Shown: piece after piece, positions 8,814 to 16,793 of the stretch
Layout of the letters: each line of letters starts with the position of its first letter
How positions within the stretch are numbered: the first letter of the stretch is position 1
Assembly (NCBI GenBank): GCA_031274995.1
Contig: JAISPJ010000015.1
Span: forward strand, 43,916-107,915
From: Azoarcus sp.
Lineage (GTDB): Bacteria > Pseudomonadota > Gammaproteobacteria > Burkholderiales > Rhodocyclaceae
Length of the DNA: 64,000 nucleotides
Direction of reading: 5' to 3'
Notes under the pieces: generated by a model
Databases searched by the model: none
Seen by the model: only the letters and a program-made list of their open reading frames with translations
What the model was told of the DNA's origin: nothing
Translations under genes and position numbers: made by a program

Positions 8814-10280
8814 ATGAGTATGCATAATCACGATACTCCTCCTTCAGAGAGTCCAGCTTCTGATATTCCGGCACCGGTTTCTTCCGCAGTGGAGGAAACG
8901 GGACCGGAAGAGGTGTTGTACGCAGCCCATAAAAAAATCTATGTACGTTCGACCAGCGGCATATTTGCCAGATGGCGCTGGATATTGGTGTGGATAACCC
9001 AAGTTGTTTTTTTCGGATTGCCCTGGCTGACATGGAATGGCCGTCAGGCCGTGTGGCTGAATCTGGTTGAGCGCAAGTTTTACGTTTTCGGCTGGGTATT
9101 CTGGCCGCAGGAAGTGCTTTACCTGAGCGTATTACTGATCATTTCAGCGTATTCGTTATTCTTTTTCACCGCGATTGCGGGACGTTTGTGGTGTGGTTAT
9201 GCCTGTCCGCAAACCGTTTATACAGAAATATTCCTTTGGATCGAAGAGAAAATCGAGGGCGATCATTCTGCGCGGATGAAGCTCGACAAGGCACCGATAA
9301 GTGGCCGCAAGTTCGCTCTCAAAACAGCCAAGTACACGATCTGGGCTGTATTTGCGCTGTGGACGGGGGTCACGTTTGTTTCCTATTTTTCGTCTATGGA
9401 AGGATTGCTGAAGTCGGTTCCGACTTTCGGTTTCGGGCCTTGGGAAAGGTTCTGGATATTCTTCTACGGTACTTTTACTTTCGTGTTCGCGGGGTTCATG
9501 CGCGAGCAGGTGTGCAAGTACATGTGCCCATATGCGCGTTTCCAGTCGGTCATGTTCGATCAGGATACGCTGATAGTGACCTACGACGGGGCGCGCGGTG
9601 AGCCGCGCGGCGTGCGGCGCAAGGGAGAAGACCCGGCAAGCAGGGGTGACTGCATCGACTGCGGGATTTGCGTCCAGGTGTGCCCGACCGGTATCGACAT
9701 CCGTAATGGTTTGCAATATGAATGTATCGGTTGCGCGGCTTGTGTCGATGCCTGTGACCTGATAATGGACAAACTCGACCTGCCGCGCGGGTTGGTGCGT
9801 TACACGACCGAAAATGCCCTCAAGCGGGGATGGGGACCATCGGAAACCCTCAATCATGTGCGGCGGCCGCGTACCCTGATTTACGGGACGATATTGTTGG
9901 GAATCATCATAGCCTTCATATGGGGGCTGGCCACGCGGATGCCATTGCGTTTCGACGTCATTCGTGATCCATTTTCGCTTGGGCGGGAGGTTTCAGGCGG
10001 AATGGTTGAAAACGATTACATCCTGAAGGTCATGAACCTGGCCGAGGAAAAGAGGTCTTTTGTCATTAGTGTGACAGGTCCTGATGGAATACTCCTGGTC
10101 GGCGATAATCAGGTCACGGTCGATCCGGCAGGAAATCTGGAAGTCCTCTTGCAGGCGCGGCTTCCCAAGCCCAAGGAGGGCAGCCAGTCGAGGTCGGATC
10201 AGATTTACTTCGAGGTTGTCTCCACGAATGATCCTAATTTGCAGCGGCGAAAAAAAGCGGTTTTCCTGTATCCAAACTGA
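8814..10280 (+). CDS. ccoG: cbb3 oxidase accessory protein CcoG (RdxA/FixG), 4Fe-4S ferredoxin-like
   Basis: Membrane protein for cbb3 maturation; family members have been implicated in Cu(II) reduction. The 488-aa product has a cytoplasmic N-terminus, five TM helices, Cys pairs in WCGYAC (127, 131) and VCKYMC (234, 238), and two classic 4Fe-4S sets, C280-x2-C283-x2-C286-x3-C290P and C304-x2-C307-x2-C310-x3-C314. A C-terminal Ig-like FixG domain covers about 370-488. The ATG at 8814 is preceded by GCAGGAG 10 nt upstream. The frame is open back to 8760 but would run into the ccoP terminator. Confidence 0.95.
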   Translation: MSMHNHDTPPSESPASDIPAPVSSAVEETGPEEVLYAAHKKIYVRSTSGIFARWRWILVWITQVVFFGLPWLTWNGRQAVWLNLVERKFYVFGWVFWPQEVLYLSVLLIISAYSLFFFTAIAGRLWCGYACPQTVYTEIFLWIEEKIEGDHSARMKLDKAPISGRKFALKTAKYTIWAVFALWTGVTFVSYFSSMEGLLKSVPTFGFGPWERFWIFFYGTFTFVFAGFMREQVCKYMCPYARFQSVMFDQDTLIVTYDGARGEPRGVRRKGEDPASRGDCIDCGICVQVCPTGIDIRNGLQYECIGCAACVDACDLIMDKLDLPRGLVRYTTENALKRGWGPSETLNHVRRPRTLIYGTILLGIIIAFIWGLATRMPLRFDVIRDPFSLGREVSGGMVENDYILKVMNLAEEKRSFVISVTGPDGILLVGDNQVTVDPAGNLEVLLQARLPKPKEGSQSRSDQIYFEVVSTNDPNLQRRKKAVFLYPN

Positions 10281-10295
10281 AATGTGGAAAAGTAA

Positions 10296-10856
10296 ATGGC
10301 AATAGATCCTCAAGCGGTTGTCAATCAACCCGGATATAAGCAAGGCTGGCCGTGGTTTCTGTTTGGTTTGCCCGCCCTTTCCGTGGTAATAGGTATTGCT
10401 TTGTATCTCATTGCCAATTACTGGAATGTGGATAGCATCGTAGCCGGTGATTACTCCAAGGATGGCAAGGGCGTTGAATTACTCGTCGATAGGCAAAAGC
10501 ATGCGCAGAGCCTGGGGTTGTCGGCACGTGCAACGGTGCGTGAGGACGCGGTAAGCGTCAAATTGTCCGCCGCGCAGGAAAAGGATTTGCCCACAGTGCT
10601 TCGCTTGGCCATCATTCATCCCACTCAGGACAGGTTCGATCAGCATTTGTTGTTACAAAGAAGGGAGGATGGCGTGTATTTCGGGCTGATCGAACCCTTG
10701 CATGCCAGCCGCTGGCAGTTTCAATTGGAGGATGAGTCCCGGACATGGCGTATGGCCGGGAGCACTTATCTTCCGGCGGAAACAGAGGTGTCAATCGAGC
10801 CGTTCCAATCGAGCCGTATCAATCAGGCCGAACCAACCAGGCCGTCCAATTCATAG
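10296..10856 (+). CDS. ccoH: cbb3 oxidase assembly protein CcoH (FixH family)
   Basis: FixH-family membrane protein that takes part in cbb3 assembly with CcoI and CcoG. The 186-aa product has one TM helix (about 20-43, WFLFGLPALSVVIGIALYL) and a periplasmic beta-rich domain. Before the TM is PGYKQGWPWFLFG and after it VDSIVAGDYSKDGKG, both typical of FixH. It lies 15 bp after ccoG and 23 bp before a small membrane protein gene, so the three form one operon. Confidence 0.85.
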   Translation: MAIDPQAVVNQPGYKQGWPWFLFGLPALSVVIGIALYLIANYWNVDSIVAGDYSKDGKGVELLVDRQKHAQSLGLSARATVREDAVSVKLSAAQEKDLPTVLRLAIIHPTQDRFDQHLLLQRREDGVYFGLIEPLHASRWQFQLEDESRTWRMAGSTYLPAETEVSIEPFQSSRINQAEPTRPSNS

Positions 10857-10879
10857 TTTTTTGAAGGAGGTGTTCTACC

Positions 10880-11053
10880 ATGGGAGTTTTTTTGGACTTG
10901 TTCACGAGTTTTATTGGGCTGATTAGTCTGTTTACCATTGTTTTCATTATTGCCATGGCTGTTTTCTTCATGCGGTATTTTAAAGACCGTATGGCGGAAG
11001 ACGAGCGTAACTCAGCCAAGCAGCAACAGCGTGAGCGAGGCGCCGGGGCTTGA
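10880..11053 (+). CDS. Small membrane protein, DUF3149-like
   Basis: A 57-aa protein (MGVFLDLFTSFIGLISLFTI start) with a near-perfect ribosome-binding site, AAGGAGGTG at 10863-10871, 8 nt before the ATG. One TM helix covers about residues 9-31, followed by MRYFKDRMAEDERN and a polar tail of Q, R and G. It resembles the DUF3149 family by memory; I cannot confirm this without a search. It is the last gene before the terminator at 11066, downstream of ccoGH, so a role with cbb3 oxidase is an inference from position only. Confidence 0.75.
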   Translation: MGVFLDLFTSFIGLISLFTIVFIIAMAVFFMRYFKDRMAEDERNSAKQQQRERGAGA

Positions 11054-11065
11054 TCGTAAAATCCG

Positions 11066-11095
11066 AAACCCCGGTCTTTTTCGACCGGGGTTTTT
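11066..11095 (+). terminator. Intrinsic terminator closing the ccoG-ccoH operon
   Basis: Perfect 11-bp stem AAACCCCGGTC (11066-11076) / GACCGGGGTTT (11083-11093) with a 6-nt loop and a run of five T on the + strand. It lies between convergent genes and may partly serve uspA on the other strand. Confidence 0.92.
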
Positions 11096-11141
11096 GAGTG
11101 CCTCCGCCAGAAAATAGCGGGGATTAAAATTTGGCGCGTGC

Positions 11142-11585
11142 TCAGCGATAGACGAGCACCGGCGTTTTGCTGTGGGTCAGCACTCTTTGCGCTTCGCTGC
11201 CCAGAAGCAGCCCGGCGATGCCACGGCGACCATGGGACGCCATGAAGATCAGGTCGCAACCATGCCGCTCTGCGGCTGCGATGATGGCCTCATAGGGTGT
11301 CCCACTGATTTGCGAGTCCGTGCTGGCGGGAACATTGGCGGCGTCTGCTTCCGCTTTTGCGCGATCCAGGATGTGCCGGGCTTCTTGCTCTGCGGACCGG
11401 GCGAATTGTTCCGGGGTCGTCGGATCGATCAAGGCGCCTTCGCCGTAAATGGGCATCGGAAAATCGGGCTGCGAATAGAAGAAAATCAATCGAGCGCCTA
11501 TCTCCTTGGCGAAGGCAATGGAACGGGTCACGGCGGTGTCGGAGAGTGGCGACCCGTCTGTCGGTACGAGAACATGTTTGAACAT
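11142..11585 (-). CDS. Universal stress protein, UspA family
   Basis: Single-domain UspA-fold protein (147 aa). It opens with MFKHVLVPTDGSPLSDTAV, the usual beta1 and nucleotide-binding loop, and ends with SHGRRGIAGLLLGSEAQRV, the ATP-binding signature of the ATP-binding subgroup. The function is stress or energy sensing, with no defined substrate. It is convergent with the cco operon and divergent from phaC. USP genes near FNR-regulated genes are common, but I see no good FNR box in its 250-bp upstream region. Confidence 0.88.
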   Translation of the reverse strand: MFKHVLVPTDGSPLSDTAVTRSIAFAKEIGARLIFFYSQPDFPMPIYGEGALIDPTTPEQFARSAEQEARHILDRAKAEADAANVPASTDSQISGTPYEAIIAAAERHGCDLIFMASHGRRGIAGLLLGSEAQRVLTHSKTPVLVYR

Positions 11586-11761
11586 CGTGCGGCTCCCTTC
11601 CTTGTTTGCGACACCTGATTATAGTGAGAGTTGCTCCACGATAGTTGCTCCATTTCCCTGTCTGGACTGATAGTCAGCTATTTGTGTGTCCTGAGGGAAT
11701 AGGTCACGAGCAGGCTGTCAGGTGAAGACGCTCCCCCTGCCGGATGGATTTATCATGCCCT

Positions 11762-11808
11762 AATGCCATATATGCATGAAGATGCATGGCATTCGCCGGA
11801 ATTCGGCG
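11762..11808 (+). promoter_or_regulatory. Two adjacent dyads in the phaC leader
   Basis: The first, AATGCCAT (11762-11769) / ATGGCATT (11786-11793), encloses GCAT-GAAG-ATGC, which gives a 12-bp stem with a 4-nt bulge. The second is CGCCG-GAATT-CGGCG (11794-11808). Both lie 28-74 bp before the phaC ATG. They could be an operator or an mRNA leader structure; the sequence alone does not decide. Confidence 0.4.
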
Positions 11809-11835
11809 TGAGTTATCGAGACGGAGAAAATAGCC

Positions 11836-13629
11836 ATGACAAGAGGAAATGTGCCCGCAACGGGACGGCAGGCGCGCAGCAGGGGCACGCACCATCCGAG
11901 AGATTTTGATTTCAACCCCAAGAGGGTGATTGAAAAAAGTATAAATGCCCTGCACGACGGGGTTGAGGGAACTATCGATCCGATGGGCATAAGTTCGCCC
12001 ATTGTGCATGCACAGTTGGCCTGGTTGTCGCATCCACAGGAATTTGTACAGCGCTGTGTCAACCTTTCCACCGATTTGTGGAAATTGCAGCTTCATACGT
12101 TGCATCGGATGGTCGGGCTCGGCAGCGATGATCCCATCAGCCCGCACCCGGATGATCTCCGGTTTTCCGATCCTGTATGGACGGACTCTGCTTCATGGGA
12201 TTTGGTCAAGGAATGGTATCTGGCTTTCACCCACAACGTGCAGGATATGCTGTACGACACGCCGGGGCTGAATGGGAAAGATCGCCGCCGCGCGGCGTTC
12301 TGGTGGCGCAAGTGGCTCAATGCAGTGGCGCCTACCAACTTCCTGCCCACGAATCCGGTTGCCATCCGCAAGATGATAGATACCCGTGGAGAAAGCATCT
12401 ACAAGGGATTTCAGAATTTCCTTGCCGATTTGCGCGCGGGCACGGTGCGCATGACGAACCCTGATGATTTTAGTGTCGGAGTCAATCTTGCGACGACACC
12501 GGGCGCGGTGGTTTTTCGTAACCGTCTGCTCGAAGTTATTCATTACACGCCGACCCAGCCCAAGGTTCACGCAGAACCGGTCGTGATCGTTACGCCGTGG
12601 ATCAACAAGTTCTACATTCTTGATCTCGTGCCGAAGAAGAGCATGGTTCGTTTTCTGCTCGATCAGGGGTTGGATGTGTTCATCACGAGTTGGAAGAACC
12701 CCGACGCGTCGATGCATGATTGTTCCTTCGACGATTATTTGACCGAAGGGGTACAAACCATCATTGATGTCGCGCGCAAATTTACCGATGCGGACAAGGT
12801 TCACGCAGTGGGGTATTGCATCGGAGGGACCGCGCTTTCGATCTATATGGCTTGGGCCAACAAACACTTTGCCAAGGACGCGGTCCCGGTGGCCGACTGG
12901 ACGCTTTTCACGACTCTGGTCGATTTCCGCAAGCCGGGCGACATCGAGGTTTTCATCGACGAGGCCAGCATCCGTTACATGACCGACAGCATGAACAGGA
13001 AGGGATATCTCGAAGGCAACCAGATGGCTTCGGCTTTTCGCTTGTTGCGTTCCAATAGCCTGATCTGGACATATGTCGTGCATGGCTGGTTGTATGGCGA
13101 GACGCCCGCGCCGTTTGACGTGTTGTTCTGGAACATGGATACAACGCGCATGCCCTATGCAATGCATTCGTGGTATTTGCAAGAGTTGTATCTGCATAAC
13201 CGGTTGATTCACAGCGATGCGCTGACAGTGGCCGGAGAGTCGATCAGCCTGGGGAACATCACTCAGCCTTTGTATTCGGTTTCCGCTGTTGACGACCATA
13301 TTGCGCCGTGGCAGCAGACTTACCGCATCAACAATTTCGTTGTCGGCCCGAAACGTTACGTGCTGTCGAGTTCCGGGCATATCCTCGGCATCATCAATCC
13401 GGTGGTGACGCCGCCCAAGCGTAATTTCTGGGTCAATGATGTGCACCATCGCTCCGAGACGTCCGAATACTGGAAAACGCATGCAAGCGCCCAGGAAGGG
13501 AGTTGGTGGCCGGACTGGATGGAGTGGCTCAAACCACGCGCCGGAAAACTGGTGGATGCGGGGCCTGTGGCCAACAAACAGTTTCCGCAGCTTGCGCCCG
13601 CGCCGGGTACCTACGTGGTTGAACCATGA
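11836..13629 (+). CDS. phaC: Class I poly(3-hydroxyalkanoate) polymerase PhaC
   Basis: Polymerises (R)-3-hydroxyacyl-CoA into PHA at the granule surface. The 597-aa product has a PhaC N-terminal domain and an alpha/beta-hydrolase core. The lipase-like box GYCIGG carries nucleophile C328; the aspartate is in AVDDHIAPW and the histidine in SSGHILGI, giving the full Cys-Asp-His triad. Length suits class I, which works without PhaE or PhaR. The ATG follows GACGGAGAAAATAGCC. No phaA, phaB or phasin gene is in the window. Confidence 0.94.
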   Translation: MTRGNVPATGRQARSRGTHHPRDFDFNPKRVIEKSINALHDGVEGTIDPMGISSPIVHAQLAWLSHPQEFVQRCVNLSTDLWKLQLHTLHRMVGLGSDDPISPHPDDLRFSDPVWTDSASWDLVKEWYLAFTHNVQDMLYDTPGLNGKDRRRAAFWWRKWLNAVAPTNFLPTNPVAIRKMIDTRGESIYKGFQNFLADLRAGTVRMTNPDDFSVGVNLATTPGAVVFRNRLLEVIHYTPTQPKVHAEPVVIVTPWINKFYILDLVPKKSMVRFLLDQGLDVFITSWKNPDASMHDCSFDDYLTEGVQTIIDVARKFTDADKVHAVGYCIGGTALSIYMAWANKHFAKDAVPVADWTLFTTLVDFRKPGDIEVFIDEASIRYMTDSMNRKGYLEGNQMASAFRLLRSNSLIWTYVVHGWLYGETPAPFDVLFWNMDTTRMPYAMHSWYLQELYLHNRLIHSDALTVAGESISLGNITQPLYSVSAVDDHIAPWQQTYRINNFVVGPKRYVLSSSGHILGIINPVVTPPKRNFWVNDVHHRSETSEYWKTHASAQEGSWWPDWMEWLKPRAGKLVDAGPVANKQFPQLAPAPGTYVVEP

Positions 13630-13640
13630 AGAGGCGGGTG

Positions 13641-13706
13641 CTGCCGGATCGCTATCCGGCAGAATGAAGGGAATGCCTGGCCGGTGATGAACCGGTCAGG
13701 TTTTTT
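13641..13706 (+). terminator. phaC 3' hairpins with intrinsic terminator
   Basis: A 9-bp hairpin CTGCCGGAT (13641-13649) / ATCCGGCAG (13654-13662) is followed by the terminator proper, CCTGGCCGGT (13676-13685) / ACCGGTCAGG (13691-13700) with one G-U pair, then six T (13701-13706). It ends phaC just before the convergent fnr stop at 13713. Confidence 0.85.
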
Positions 13707-13712
13707 CCGGCT

Positions 13713-14453
13713 TTAGCACACACTGGCCTGATGTTGGATCATTTTTTTGAGTCTGCCGCTGTCGAGGATGCGGATGTGCTTTTGCTGCACGGAAATCAGC
13801 CCCTCTTTCTGGAAATGGGAAAAAGCGCGTGAGACGGTTTCCAGCTTGAGCCCCAGGTAGGAGCCGATTTCTTCGCGGGTCATGCGCAGGTGAAATTCTG
13901 TCGGCGAGAAGCCGCGTGCGGTGAAGCGCTGGGACAAGTCGAGCAGGAAAGCCGCCAGCCGTTCATTGGCGTGCATCGAGCCAAGCAACATCATCATGCC
14001 CCGGTCGCTCACGATTTCGCTGCTCATGACTTTGTGGAACTGGTGCTGTAGCCCCTCGATGACACGGGCGAGTTCTTCGAGCTTCGTATAGGAAATCACA
14101 CAGACTTCGCTGTCTTCGAGGGCGATGGCGTTGCATGAATGCAGTCCGGTGCTGATGCCGTCGAGACCGAGGATGTCGCCGGTCATATGGAATCCTGTGA
14201 CTTGCTCGCGCCCGTCTTCGAGCAGGATATCCGACTTGAACGAGCCGGTACGGACGGCGTAGACGGCTTCGAACGGATCGCCCGAGCGATAGAGCGGCTG
14301 CTGGCGTTTGATCCTGCGTTGTACGGCGACCAGTTCATCGAGCCGGAGCATGTCCGAATCGCCTATTCCGAGAGGCAGGCACAGCTCGAAGAGGTTGCAT
14401 TGGGAACAGACTTTTTTTAGTCCTGTGGGCGTAACAGCCACTGTTGCCATCAT
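13713..14453 (-). CDS. fnr: Oxygen-sensing transcription regulator FNR/ANR, CRP family
   Basis: Global regulator that dimerises through a 4Fe-4S cluster under low oxygen and binds TTGAT-N4-ATCAA. The 246-aa product has the cluster ligands C16, C19 and C25 (VCSQCNLFELC) and C118 (SEVCVISY), matching E. coli C20, C23, C29 and C122. A cNMP-like beta-roll, a dimer helix and a C-terminal HTH follow, with recognition-helix residues ETVSR that specify FNR-type half-sites. It diverges from hemN across a perfect FNR box. ATG-ATG tandem starts are present; the second would shorten it by one residue. Confidence 0.94.
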   Translation of the reverse strand: MMATVAVTPTGLKKVCSQCNLFELCLPLGIGDSDMLRLDELVAVQRRIKRQQPLYRSGDPFEAVYAVRTGSFKSDILLEDGREQVTGFHMTGDILGLDGISTGLHSCNAIALEDSEVCVISYTKLEELARVIEGLQHQFHKVMSSEIVSDRGMMMLLGSMHANERLAAFLLDLSQRFTARGFSPTEFHLRMTREEIGSYLGLKLETVSRAFSHFQKEGLISVQQKHIRILDSGRLKKMIQHQASVC

Positions 14454-14497
14454 GTAAACTTATTGGTTGGGGGGGAAGATTTTCGTTATGTGAGCGG

Positions 14498-14511
14498 TTG
14501 ATCCATATCAA
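14498..14511. promoter_or_regulatory. Perfect FNR box between fnr and hemN
   Basis: TTGAT-CCAT-ATCAA, exact match to the consensus, centred at 14504.5. It is 69 bp before the hemN ATG and 45 bp from the fnr start. Spacing to hemN would allow activation with a start near 14546, although the -10 there is weak. Control of fnr itself by the same site is plausible. Confidence 0.85.
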
Positions 14512-14579
14512 CCTTGCGATGATAGCTTTCTGCCATCGTTAAAGAAACCTTTGGACGAAAAACCTTTGGACGCACATCC

Positions 14580-15974
14580 ATGACTAGTCAGCACGAGCTT
14601 GTTTTCGACCCTGAACTGATTCGCCGGTTTGATATCAATGGGCCTCGATACACATCGTATCCTACGGCAGATCGTTTCATCGAAGCGTTCAATGCGGATG
14701 CGCTGACAGACTGGCTTGGCAAGCGGGCAACGGGTGGCGGGGCGGATAAACCTCTCTCATTATACTTTCACATCCCGTTCTGTAACACGATCTGCTACTA
14801 CTGCGCCTGTAACAAAATTATCACCAAGGATCATGGCCTGTCCGCGAAGTATCTGGAGTACATGGGGCGCGAGATGGGGCTTCAGGCCGCCTCGATCGGC
14901 GGGACGCGCTGGGTGACGCAGCTTCACTTGGGGGGCGGGACGCCAACTTTTCTTTCTCACGAAGAGTTGCGCCAGTTGATGGCGTCGGTCCGGGCGCATT
15001 TTGAACTCGTTCCCAATGGCGAATATTCCATTGAGGTCGATCCGCGCAAGGTCGATTTCGATACTGTCAGGCTGCTTGCCGAACAGGGTTTCAACCGGAT
15101 GAGTGTCGGGGTGCAGGACTTTGCCAAAGAGGTGCAGGTTGCCACCAACCGCGTGCAGAGCTTCGATGAAACCAGGCTGGTGATGGATGCCGCGCGGGCC
15201 ACGGGTTTCAGCTCTATCAGCATAGACTTGATCTACGGCCTGCCCAAACAGGATATCGCAAGTTTCGACCGAACTCTCGGGCAGGTGCTTGAACTGTCGC
15301 CTGACCGGGTTTCGCTCTACAACTACGCGCATTTGCCCGGTCTCTTCATGCCACAGAGGCGTATCGTGGAAAGTGATCTGCCGACGCCGGAAGTCAAGTT
15401 GCAAATCCTGCAACGGGCGATTCGTCGCCTGACGGACGCCGGTTACGTCTATATCGGCATGGATCACTTCGCCAAGCCGGACGATGAGCTGGCCGTGGCA
15501 CAGCGGCAGGGGCGGTTGCATCGAAATTTTCAGGGTTACTCGACCCATGCCGAATGCGACATGTTGGCATTCGGGGTGTCTTCCATCGCCAGTGTCGGCC
15601 CCGTGTACGCGCAAAACCACAAGACGCTCGAAGCGTATTATGACGCGCTCGACCGCAATGAGTTGCCCGTGCTGCGTGGCATCGAACTGACTGCCGACGA
15701 TTTGCTGCGGCGCGCGATCATCCAGGCGTTGATGTGTCATTTCTCGATTTCCATCGAACCGGTTCAGACTGAGCATCGCATTGATTTCAGGGAGTACTTC
15801 GCGGAAGAGTTGGCCGATCTTGAAGAGATGGGAGCCGCCGGACTGGTTGAGGTGGGGGATGAGCGGATTACTGTGCTGCCTGCGGGGCGGTTGTTGGTGC
15901 GCGCGGTCGCGATGGTGTTCGACCGCTACCTTCGCGCGAATCGTGAGCGCAAACGGTACTCCCGCGTAATCTGA
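14580..15974 (+). CDS. hemN: Oxygen-independent coproporphyrinogen III oxidase HemN
   Basis: Radical-SAM enzyme that decarboxylates coproporphyrinogen III to protoporphyrinogen IX without O2, giving heme under low oxygen. The 464-aa product has the motif C68-x3-C72-x2-C75-x-C77 (FCNTICYYCACNK), the same spacing as E. coli HemN, a GGGTPTFLS glycine-rich SAM site and a C-terminal HemN domain. Length and motif support true HemN rather than HemW. A perfect FNR box lies 69 bp upstream. Confidence 0.95.
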   Translation: MTSQHELVFDPELIRRFDINGPRYTSYPTADRFIEAFNADALTDWLGKRATGGGADKPLSLYFHIPFCNTICYYCACNKIITKDHGLSAKYLEYMGREMGLQAASIGGTRWVTQLHLGGGTPTFLSHEELRQLMASVRAHFELVPNGEYSIEVDPRKVDFDTVRLLAEQGFNRMSVGVQDFAKEVQVATNRVQSFDETRLVMDAARATGFSSISIDLIYGLPKQDIASFDRTLGQVLELSPDRVSLYNYAHLPGLFMPQRRIVESDLPTPEVKLQILQRAIRRLTDAGYVYIGMDHFAKPDDELAVAQRQGRLHRNFQGYSTHAECDMLAFGVSSIASVGPVYAQNHKTLEAYYDALDRNELPVLRGIELTADDLLRRAIIQALMCHFSISIEPVQTEHRIDFREYFAEELADLEEMGAAGLVEVGDERITVLPAGRLLVRAVAMVFDRYLRANRERKRYSRVI

Positions 15975-16049
15975 CGTGACGGGGCTTCTGGGCTAAAATA
16001 TTCACTTGCGCCGATTGTGGCGCGTATTTGTGGTGCGTTATTCATTCCC

Positions 16050-16772
16050 ATGCCTGAAGCGGGCCATCTTGCTGTTTTCCTGTTTGGTCTGGCCGGTGGC
16101 GTGCATTGCGTTTCGATGTGCGGCGGTATCGTCGGCGCGCTTTCCATGCAGGTGGAGCAGCCGCTTGTCCGTGGAGCCGCACCCCGGCGGGTCTGGTATC
16201 TGCACCTTGCCTTCAGCCTTGGGCGTATTTTTTCCTATACTGCCGTGGGCAGCCTGCTGGGCGCGTTGGGTTCCGTGGGTATGCTCTACGATGGCGTGCT
16301 GCCGGTGCAGATTTCGCTTTATGTGTTTGCCAATCTGATGCTTGTTGCGATGGGGCTGTATCTGGCCGGTTTTACACGTTTTCTTGCGCCGCTGGAGCGG
16401 GGGGGGCAAGTGCTGTGGCGTTTCATCCGGCCCGCAACAAGCCGTTTCCTGCCGGTGCGCTCGGTGGCTCAAGCCCTGCCGCTTGGTATGTTGTGGGGGT
16501 TTTTGCCCTGCGGCATGGTGTATGGCGTGCTGGCCCTCGCGCTCATGACCGGCTCCGCCTTGCGTGGCGCGGGTTTGATGCTGGCGTTCGGGCTGGGGAC
16601 CTTGCCAAATTTACTGCTGGCCGGGCTGGCGCTTGGGCGCTTTTGCGATTTCACCCGCAATAACAGGGTGCGCCTGATTGCCGGGTTGCTCGTGCTGGGT
16701 TTCGGCGTGTTCGGGTTGATCCGTGCGCCTGCTCTGGGCGGCAAGCTGTGGAGCGGGCTGGTGTGCACCTGA
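16050..16772 (+). CDS. TauE/SafE-like membrane protein next to copper ATPase
   Basis: Polytopic inner-membrane protein (240 aa from the ATG at 16050) with about six TM helices. The N-terminal motif GLAGGVHCVSMCGG is the H-C-x3-M-C signature of the TauE/SafE-like proteins found beside cco and copper genes; a second cysteine is in FLPCGMVYG. Met/Cys/His in TM segments suggest metal transport or handling, but the substrate is unknown. A GTG at 16017 would add 11 residues; I prefer the ATG because the mature motif starts right after it. The position between hemN and copA supports a link to cbb3 copper supply. Confidence 0.7.
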   Translation: MPEAGHLAVFLFGLAGGVHCVSMCGGIVGALSMQVEQPLVRGAAPRRVWYLHLAFSLGRIFSYTAVGSLLGALGSVGMLYDGVLPVQISLYVFANLMLVAMGLYLAGFTRFLAPLERGGQVLWRFIRPATSRFLPVRSVAQALPLGMLWGFLPCGMVYGVLALALMTGSALRGAGLMLAFGLGTLPNLLLAGLALGRFCDFTRNNRVRLIAGLLVLGFGVFGLIRAPALGGKLWSGLVCT

Positions 16773-16793
16773 TCCCATGAAGGCTTGACAGAC

